In this document: positions 7,202-12,269 of the stretch, piece by piece
Position numbering within the stretch: position 1 is the stretch's first letter
How the letters are laid out: every line of letters begins with the position of its first letter
Source: Promethearchaeota archaeon
GTDB lineage: Archaea; Asgardarchaeota; Lokiarchaeia; Sigyniarchaeales; SOKP01
Length of the DNA: 13,913 nt
Reading direction: 5' to 3'
NCBI GenBank assembly: GCA_019058135.1
Contig: JAHLWE010000219.1
Location: 1-13,913, forward strand
The notes under the pieces: generated by a model
Told to the model about the DNA's origin: nothing
What the model saw: only the letters and a program-made list of their open reading frames with translations
The model's database searches: none
Position numbers and translations under genes: made by a program

Positions 7202-7635
7202 TTATATTTCTATAAAATTTTCTAGCATTCTATTAATTTCACGCATTATTTTTACAAAAACAACTCGTAACTGTTGAGAAAATTGACTTACTAAAATAGT
7301 ATTAATGCATCTTGAATCCAGACATTTTAATTCTTCTTTTTGTGCTTTTATTTTTGTTTTCCAAATTTCCGAGAAAATCTCCTGAAGACTAATCTTTACT
7401 TTTTTTGCGATTTGTTAATATGTCTCGTCAATATCTGCCTCCTTCTGCAATTTTTGAAATTGTTCATATCTTCTTTTTTCTTTTGCATGCGCTATTTCTT
7501 TGCAATCAATTATTATTTGAAATGACTTTTTTTTCCCCCATATTGACAGCCTTTTAAATTACATTCATTACATATTTCTTCAAATGAGATCCAAAATAAT
7601 TTAATTGCAAAATAATTTAATTGAAAGTGATTCAT
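7202..7635 (-). pseudogene. decayed small protein gene (frameshift plus in-frame stop)
   Basis: Read on the minus strand, an ATG at 7633-7635 opens a protein that begins MNHFQLNYFAIK and carries a cysteine motif C-x2-C-x4-C (CNECNLKGC). This frame ends soon after, at K-S-H-F-K-stop. In the frame that takes over at the G5A8 run (plus-strand T8 at 7527-7534 and C5 at 7535-7539), the reading continues as IIIDCKEIAHAKEKRRYEQF and then ADIDETY. It reaches a TAA (7415-7417) and runs on in the same frame for about 70 more codons (VKISLQEIFSEIWK ... MLENFIEI) to a TAA at 7202-7204. About 144 codons are protein-like but broken twice. The two lesions suggest a dead gene; the homopolymer one could be a sequencing error. 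Function unknown, possibly a zinc-binding protein with a coiled C-terminus. Confidence 0.55.
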
Positions 7636-7682
7636 TAGAAGAAATTTTAAATTTTTTTATTGAAAATTAATTTTAATAAAAT

Positions 7683-8120
7683 TTGTGGTTTAAGGTGGAA
7701 TCTTTAGAAGTAATAAAAGCATTCGGTCATGCAAACATTCTAGGGACACATAACACAACTATTGAGATTACAAAAGAGAGAGATTTAACTTTAAGAGGAG
7801 ATTGTATAATAGGAATTAAAGCAGATAAAGCATGCTCTGATTTAAATGTTAAACTAAAACAAGAAATTTGGAAAGAAAGTAAATTCAAGGTTGTAATAAA
7901 ATTAAATGATATAAGTGAAACTTTTTATGGATGGGGTCATAAAGATTTAAAATTAATAAATTCTAGAGATATCGTTTTTAGAAAGAGTAATTTCATTTGT
8001 GACCGAACAATTTTAATTAATTGCACCAAATCAAGTCAAGATTTAAGCCGTATTTTGATTGAGAAATTAAAGAATGAAAATCATTTAATTGAAATGACTA
8101 TTGAATTATCAGATGAATGA
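7683..8120 (+). CDS. DUF371 family protein
   Basis: This archaeal protein of unknown biochemical function matches the DUF371 pattern: GHANILGTHNTTIEITKE near the N-terminus, then LTLRGDCIIGIKAD, later FYGWGHKDL. The length, about 141-145 residues, suits the family. Two starts are possible: TTG at 7683, or GTG at 7695, which would give V-E-S-L-E-V and sits closer to where family members usually begin. The GTG also lies inside an AAGGTGG stretch. I give the longer form, but GTG 7695 is a real alternative. The stop at 8118-8120 overlaps the start of trm5 by eight bases, so the two are very likely cotranscribed and translationally coupled. This suggests a link to tRNA or translation. Confidence 0.85.
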   Translation: MWFKVESLEVIKAFGHANILGTHNTTIEITKERDLTLRGDCIIGIKADKACSDLNVKLKQEIWKESKFKVVIKLNDISETFYGWGHKDLKLINSRDIVFRKSNFICDRTILINCTKSSQDLSRILIEKLKNENHLIEMTIELSDE

Positions 8121-9246
8121 AGAAAATATTCATTATTTAAAGATTGAGAGAGAAAAATCAAACTCCATTAAAAAATTATTTTCAAAAAATAAAATTATCG
8201 AAAAAAAATATCGCATTTTAAGGAACCAAGATTATGTTTTATTTCCTTTAAAAGAGGAGATTTACACTCAAGAAAAAATTATAAAAATAATTGAACAAAA
8301 ACCATTTATGGAGATAATTGTTAGCAAACCAATAATTAATGAGAAATATAAATTTAAAGATGTAATCGGGGAATTAAAAAATAAATTAGATAGCAACTAT
8401 TTGTATTTAATTCCAAGATCTTTTGACATAATTGGGTCAAAAAAATCAAAAAGATTTGCAATTATTGAATTTCCAGAAAGTACAGATATCGAAATAGAAA
8501 AATTAAACCAAATTAAAAAGACAATAGCCGTTGCGTTACTGAATGTAAATAAAAGTATTAATTCAGTTTTTGAGAAAAAAAGTGAAAGAGAAGGAGCATA
8601 TAGAACTAGAAGATTAAAACTTTTAGCAGGTGAGGAAAGATCAGAAACAATACACAAGGAAAATAACTGTTTTTTTAAATTGGACATTAAAAAAGTATTT
8701 TTTTCTCCCAGACTAGTTCATGAAAGGCAGAGAATAACGCATTCAGGTATTAATGAAAATAATATCGTTTTGGATTTATTTGCTGGGGTAGGTTCGTTTT
8801 CAATTCAGATAGCAAAAAAGTGCAATTCGAGAATTTTTGCTATGGATATAAATCCTGATGCAATTAAATACTTGAAGGAAAACATTAAAATTAATAAAGT
8901 TGAGGATAAAATAACTTGTTTTCTCATGGATGTTAAAGATCTTCTGAATAAAAATAATGATCTAGGAAAAAGACTCAAAAATAAAATGGATAGAATAATT
9001 ATGAATTTGCCTAAAAATTCAATAGATTATTTAGAAGTAGCATGTAATATGATAAAAAAGAAAGAAGGGATTATTCATTTTTATAGTATTTCTGGAGAAC
9101 CTTATCCTTTAAAAAATATCAATACAAAATTTAAATTAAAATTAGAAGAATTGAATTTTAATATTGAGAAAGTCTTAACAACAAAAATTGTTAAAACATA
9201 TAGTCCTTATAAATATCTAACTGTGATGGATGTAAAAATCAAATAA
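8113..9246 (+). CDS. trm5: tRNA (guanine(37)-N1)-methyltransferase, Trm5 family
   Basis: This cytosolic enzyme would transfer a methyl group from SAM to N1 of G37, next to the anticodon, which prevents +1 frameshifting. It has 377 residues from ATG 8113. The conserved blocks are readable: HKENNCFF (181-188), the VFFSPRLVHERQR block (195-207), the SAM-binding loop DLFAGVG (221-227), the acidic AMDINPDA (243-250) and the catalytic-region NLPK (298-301). An N-terminal domain of about 170 residues precedes the Rossmann fold, as in archaeal Trm5. A TTG at 8101 is also in frame, but ATG 8113 gives the compact ATGAATGA overlap with the DUF371 stop and is preferred. It is convergent with the coiled-coil gene, 13 bp away. 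The Trm5a/b/c subtype was not determined. Confidence 0.92.
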   Translation: MNEENIHYLKIEREKSNSIKKLFSKNKIIEKKYRILRNQDYVLFPLKEEIYTQEKIIKIIEQKPFMEIIVSKPIINEKYKFKDVIGELKNKLDSNYLYLIPRSFDIIGSKKSKRFAIIEFPESTDIEIEKLNQIKKTIAVALLNVNKSINSVFEKKSEREGAYRTRRLKLLAGEERSETIHKENNCFFKLDIKKVFFSPRLVHERQRITHSGINENNIVLDLFAGVGSFSIQIAKKCNSRIFAMDINPDAIKYLKENIKINKVEDKITCFLMDVKDLLNKNNDLGKRLKNKMDRIIMNLPKNSIDYLEVACNMIKKKEGIIHFYSISGEPYPLKNINTKFKLKLEELNFNIEKVLTTKIVKTYSPYKYLTVMDVKIK

Positions 9247-9259
9247 GTAAATATGGTAA

Positions 9260-10306
9260 TTATGATACCTTTCTACCTCTTATGAACGGTTCCATAATTG
9301 TCGGTTTAAATAAATTAATTAAATCGATTGAATCAGTAAAAATTCCAATAGTTTTTTTATGCCTTGTTATTCCGATAGAAATAGTAGCGGAATCTATATT
9401 TAAAGCAAAAATACCTTCATTAGAATAATTAATAATCTGATATCTTTTTCTTATTTCTTGAATAAATTCATTATCGGCTTGTTCATCAATTTTTCCTGCA
9501 ACCCAAACATTTACATTTTCAGGTAAATTATTTAGAATTTCTAATAAACAATATCTTTCGAGATCCCGAATATTTGGTAAAACTAATCGAATATTTCGTT
9601 TAGTTTTTTTTATATGGTTTTTGAAATAATTTTCCATAGCAGAAATATCTGAAATTATTCCTGTTCCTTGAAGGTTAATATCTTGTTTAAATTCTACTAT
9701 TTGAGTTTCTTCGTGATCTTTCCGAATTATTTTTTGAAGTTCTGCCACTTTTTGCTTATAATTTACCAATTCTTCAAAAATTAACGTTCTGGTTTCTTCC
9801 AACTCTTTCTGATTATTAGTATTTTTTTCAAAATCCATTTGTTTTATTAAAATTTGACTTAAAGCCTTGTTAAATTTAGCTTTTAAATCAGCAATTTTTA
9901 CCTCTCTCTCTTGCATTTTAAGTTTTAAATTAACATATTCTTGAAGACTTTCATTCTTTTCTTCTAAGATTTGTGCTTTTTCATTCAAAAGATCTTCTCG
10001 ATCTTTTAATAAATATTCATTCTTTTGTCTATATTCTGATAATTGTTGTTTGAGTTTCATTTGCTCTAAAGATAAACTTTTAACCTTTTCTTCCATTTCT
10101 TCTGTGTTTTTTATTTTGATCTCCATTAATTTCATTTCTGAATTTATTGCTTTCAAATCTCCTTCAAATTTAACTTTTGCAATTTTGGTTTCATTTAATT
10201 CTGACTTCAATTGTGATATTTTATCATTTAAATGGATAATAAGACCTTCTTTTTCTTTTAATTCTTTCTGGAGGTTTTTTATTTCAAGTTCATTTTCTAA
10301 ACTCAT
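9260..10306 (-). CDS. long coiled-coil protein with degenerate PLD-like C-terminal domain
   Basis: This 348-residue protein has two parts. Residues 3 to about 197 form an almost unbroken charged coiled coil (Lys/Glu-rich with heptad Leu/Ile), pointing to a dimer or rod. Residues of about 215-345 form a compact alpha/beta domain with NIRLVLPNIRDL, LPENVNVWVAGKID and GIFALNIDSATISIGI, ending in TIGIFTDS. This resembles the phospholipase-D-like fold found at the C-terminus of archaeal TrmB-type and other sensor proteins. The catalytic H-x-K-x4-D signature is absent, with FALNIDSA where it would be expected, so a binding or scaffold role is more likely than hydrolysis. ATG 10304-10306 is a good start. 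No signal peptide or membrane segment is visible. The domain call is tentative. Confidence 0.72.
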   Translation of the reverse strand: MSLENELEIKNLQKELKEKEGLIIHLNDKISQLKSELNETKIAKVKFEGDLKAINSEMKLMEIKIKNTEEMEEKVKSLSLEQMKLKQQLSEYRQKNEYLLKDREDLLNEKAQILEEKNESLQEYVNLKLKMQEREVKIADLKAKFNKALSQILIKQMDFEKNTNNQKELEETRTLIFEELVNYKQKVAELQKIIRKDHEETQIVEFKQDINLQGTGIISDISAMENYFKNHIKKTKRNIRLVLPNIRDLERYCLLEILNNLPENVNVWVAGKIDEQADNEFIQEIRKRYQIINYSNEGIFALNIDSATISIGITRHKKTIGIFTDSIDLINLFKPTIMEPFIRGRKVS

Positions 10307-10634
10307 TTATTTCTTCACAAACAAAAGATGATTATTATTATTATAAGTTTAGAGAAGCGATTATTAATACTCTTTTGAATAATAAAAAATTTTTTATATT
10401 ATTAATTATCATCGAGAAATTTATATTTTAAGTTTATTAATTTAATTAAAATTGGCAAAATACCATTTAGTATTATTTAGACACTATGTTTAATAGGATT
10501 AATGTTTTAAAATTAACTTAATGATTTTACCTTTTATTGTTTTTTTTATGTTTTAAAACGCCAAAATTATTTTTGTAATGAAATCATATCATCTTTTTAA
10601 TTTAAAAGAAAAATTTAACTTAAATGACCTTTTC
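10307..10634. other. intergenic region, no gene seen
   Basis: This very AT-rich stretch separates the minus-strand coiled-coil gene from the tRNA. It should carry the coiled-coil gene's promoter; a minus-strand TATA-like element lies near 10341-10349. The block ATGTTTTAAAA occurs twice (near 10503 and 10549), and the second copy includes the palindrome GTTTTAAAAC. I see no coding potential. Confidence 0.4.
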
Positions 10635-10643
10635 TTTAAAAAT
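10635..10643 (+). promoter_or_regulatory. TATA box for tRNA-Arg
   Basis: TTTAAAAAT is centred about 34 bases upstream of the first base of the mature tRNA. With the usual archaeal spacing this gives a transcript start a few bases before the tRNA. Confidence 0.4.
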
Positions 10644-10672
10644 AGATTTAGATTAAAAATAATTCTATCAAT

Positions 10673-10781
10673 GGACCTATAGCCTAGCCTGGATTTAAAG
10701 ATTTATTAAGACCTTCAAATGGGCACATAGGGTATCGGACTTCTAATCCGAGGGTCGGCGGTTCAAATCCGCCTAGGTCCG
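10673..10781 (+). tRNA. tRNA-Arg(UCU) with a 34-nt D-loop intron
   Basis: The cloverleaf folds fully once 34 bases are removed. The acceptor stem is GGACCTA (10673-10679) with TAGGTCC (10774-10780), discriminator G10781 and no encoded CCA. The D-stem is GCCT (10682-10685) with GGGT (10730-10733). The anticodon stem is TCGGA/TCCGA around loop CTTCTAA, with anticodon TCT at 10742-10744. The T-arm is GGCGG/CCGCC around TTCAAAT. The exons are 10673-10692 and 10727-10781, giving a 75-nt mature tRNA that reads AGA (and AGG by wobble). The D-loop then reads AGCCTGGATA, with the conserved GG intact. Introns at this site are non-canonical; most archaeal introns lie after position 37. Confidence 0.93.
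10693..10726 (+). other. tRNA intron in the D-loop with bulge-helix-bulge motif
   Basis: The splice junctions fit an archaeal bulge-helix-bulge. The outer exon helix is CCTA (10683-10686) with TAGG (10728-10731). The central 4-bp helix is exon GCCT (10687-10690) with intron GGGC (10721-10724). One bulge is GGA (10691-10693), cut after GG; the other is ACA (10725-10727), cut after AC. An inner stem pairs ATTT (10693-10696) with AAAT (10717-10720) and AAG with CTT. If the A-T pair forms, the 5' bulge shrinks to two bases, so the motif may be relaxed. GG, GGA or GGAT could equally end exon 1 with the same mature product; the bulge geometry favours GG. Confidence 0.75.
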
Positions 10782-10807
10782 CTAATTTAAGGATTCCAAA
10801 AATTCTT

Positions 10808-10863
10808 GAAGTAATTGAACTATTAATATAATATTGAGTTATCTCATCCCCTTCAATTACTTC
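10808..10863. repeat. 12-bp perfect inverted repeat downstream of the tRNA
   Basis: GAAGTAATTGAA (10808-10819) pairs perfectly with TTCAATTACTTC (10852-10863) around a 32-base loop. The right arm ends three bases before a GGAGG Shine-Dalgarno sequence. It could be a structured leader, part of a small RNA, or a dyad operator. Confidence 0.6.
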
Positions 10864-10875
10864 TTGGAGGTGTTA

Positions 10876-10929
10876 ATGATTCTATATGTTCAAATCGTCA
10901 TAATTATTCTATTTTTAGAATTAGAGTAA
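10876..10929 (+). CDS. possible 17-residue hydrophobic small protein
   Basis: This is a short ORF, MILYVQIVIIILFLELE, preceded by GGAGGTG (10866-10872), one of the best Shine-Dalgarno sequences in the window, with five bases between GGAGG and the ATG. The peptide is almost wholly hydrophobic and could form one membrane helix, although at 17 residues it barely spans a membrane. It lies between an inverted repeat (10808-10863) and a T-rich hairpin (10932-10966), like a small transcription unit. Most other genes here lack any Shine-Dalgarno, which makes this one stand out. In AT-rich DNA such ORFs also arise by chance, so the call is tentative. Confidence 0.3.
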   Translation: MILYVQIVIIILFLELE

Positions 10930-10931
10930 GG

Positions 10932-10966
10932 TTTTTTTGATATTCTCGGTAATATACTCAAAAAAA
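10932..10966 (+). terminator. T-rich hairpin, possible terminator
   Basis: TTTTTTTGA (10932-10940) pairs with TCAAAAAAA (10958-10966), and an inner stem pairs TATT with AATA around the loop CTCGGT. The run of seven T alone would favour archaeal termination. It follows the mini-ORF stop by three bases. Confidence 0.35.
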
Positions 10967-11026
10967 ATCGTGTAAAATTAATAATTCATTAATATCTTAA
11001 TTTTATTAAGAATAATTAGTTATATC

Positions 11027-11037
11027 TTTTTATAAAT
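11027..11037 (+). promoter_or_regulatory. TATA box for the PD-(D/E)XK gene
   Basis: TTTTTATAAAT is centred about 45 bases before the TTG start at 11077, giving a transcript start around 11058-11062 and a leader of roughly 15-20 bases without a clear Shine-Dalgarno sequence. Confidence 0.4.
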
Positions 11038-11076
11038 CTCATATTAAATTGAATTAACAATTTTAAAGTTATTTTT

Positions 11077-11793
11077 TTGATAAAAAGAAAGAATTTTCAT
11101 CATAAGGGATTAGTTTATTCCTTTAATTGGAATATGGAAAATCATGTAAAATTAAAAGAGATTTCAAAAAACCCAGATATTATTAAACTTTGGAATTTTT
11201 TTGAAAGAATTGGAAAAGGAGATATACCGAATCAACTATTTAATGATTATAATCTTCCAAGAATATCACAATTTAAATTATCAGGAATTAGTCCTAAATT
11301 ACTTGGATCCTTTAAAACAAAATTGATAAGACAAGGAAAAATAAAACGATTAGATGAAACCTCTAAATATGCTAAAATGGTTCAAAGCGTATTTAGAAAT
11401 TTTAGACAGAACGGTTTAAAAGAAAAACCCAATCATGAAGCCGTATTAAAAAATATTCTCATAAAAGATGAGGAATCCCTTGCTATAGAAATTCCAGTTT
11501 GGAAAAGAGGTCAAAAAGGATCTTTAACTGGACATATTGATTTAATTCAAGCAAATGAAAATTTAATTAAAGTTATTGACTATAAACCAGAGGGAAGGTT
11601 CCTGTGGAGCCTACCACAAGTAGCAACATATGGGAATTTAATAAAAAAACTTTTAAAAATCAAGAAATTACGTTGCATTTCATTTAGTTTGAGGGAAGTT
11701 TGGGAATATAATCCAGAGATATTATTATTAGACATCAAGGATTTCTTAATTAATCATGGTTATGGAGATAGAAAGTGGGAGAAATATTTTTAA
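11077..11793 (+). CDS. PD-(D/E)XK superfamily nuclease, stand-alone
   Basis: This is a predicted metal-dependent DNA nuclease of 238 residues. The core motifs appear in order: E121 in NHEAVL; hydrophobic IEIPVWKRG (137-145); the metal-binding aspartate D155 in LTGHIDLI; the D168-x-K170 motif in VIDYKPEG; and Q181 with Y185 (LPQVATYGNLI). The E/GHIDLI/DYKP/Q series is the layout of RecB/Cas4/Dna2-type nucleases. There is no helicase domain and no cysteine set for a Cas4-like Fe-S cluster. The N-terminal ~110 residues are basic and helical, perhaps for DNA binding. The start is TTG 11077; ATG 11134 (codon 20) is the alternative. No cas genes lie nearby, so a repair or recombination role is more likely than CRISPR adaptation, but this is inference. 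It is convergent with the membrane protein gene, 24 bp away. Confidence 0.78.
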   Translation: MIKRKNFHHKGLVYSFNWNMENHVKLKEISKNPDIIKLWNFFERIGKGDIPNQLFNDYNLPRISQFKLSGISPKLLGSFKTKLIRQGKIKRLDETSKYAKMVQSVFRNFRQNGLKEKPNHEAVLKNILIKDEESLAIEIPVWKRGQKGSLTGHIDLIQANENLIKVIDYKPEGRFLWSLPQVATYGNLIKKLLKIKKLRCISFSLREVWEYNPEILLLDIKDFLINHGYGDRKWEKYF

Positions 11794-11817
11794 AAAAATA
11801 ATTTTAAAGTAATTATA

Positions 11818-12096
11818 TTATAAATTATTTAATTTTCCTTTTTTAATTGGCTTTTTCTGTTCTTCTGATATTAAAAAACCTTTTAGAAAAAAATAAAGAA
11901 GGGAAATACAAATTAATTCAATAATTATTGAACAAAATAAAATAATTAATCCGTCAAATTCAAGAAATCTCAAAATTGCGGCAACAGCAACTCCACTAAC
12001 CGCCAAACTAAAAACCAACATAGCCATAATAATTTCTGATTTAGATATAATGAGATGTTTGAACTGGTTTTTTAGCCAGATAGTGAAGGTCCCCAA
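11818..12096 (-). CDS. small membrane protein with two transmembrane helices
   Basis: This 92-residue protein has two hydrophobic segments, about residues 22-45 (ending in small residues, LAVSGVAVAAIL) and 48-72 (GLIILFCSIIIELIC). They are joined by a very short turn and flanked by a basic N-terminus and a lysine-rich C-terminal tail (EEQKKPIKKGK). This suggests a hairpin in the cytoplasmic membrane with both ends on the cytoplasmic side. I recognise no family. The start is a TTG at 12094-12096; no ATG or GTG lies between it and the in-frame stop upstream, although ATG at codon 24 would remove most of the N-terminal tail. Confidence 0.6.
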   Translation of the reverse strand: MGTFTIWLKNQFKHLIISKSEIIMAMLVFSLAVSGVAVAAILRFLEFDGLIILFCSIIIELICISLLYFFLKGFLISEEQKKPIKKGKLNNL

Positions 12097-12269
12097 TTTT
12101 TTGCACTTATTATGATTAAAAGATATTTAATTAAGAAAAATTAATTTATTAAAATAATTTAAGATTTATTTAAATCCTTAGGTTTTTTTAAATTTCTTTA
12201 ATTTTCATTCAGAAATTTGTTTTAATAGGAGAATTAATAATTAAGAATTAAATACTTACTCTTATTATA
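12097..12269. other. AT-rich spacer, no gene seen
   Basis: The gap between the large hypothetical gene and the small membrane protein gene contains no ORF of note. It may hold the promoter of the membrane protein gene. Confidence 0.35.

Noticed and set aside
7340..7525. Plus-strand ORF rich in Phe, Leu and Cys
   Set aside because: It is the antisense of the decayed minus-strand gene; the Phe/Leu richness comes from T-runs opposite Lys codons.
8397..8687. Minus-strand ORF of 96 codons
   Set aside because: It is antisense to the N-terminal part of trm5, whose frame is strongly supported.
10050..10331. Plus-strand ORF of 93 codons
   Set aside because: It is antisense to the coiled-coil gene; its serine/phenylalanine-rich composition is the shadow of Lys/Glu codons.
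10727..10781. Integration (attachment-site) copy of the tRNA 3' end elsewhere in the window
   Set aside because: I found no second copy of the T-arm and acceptor sequence in the window.
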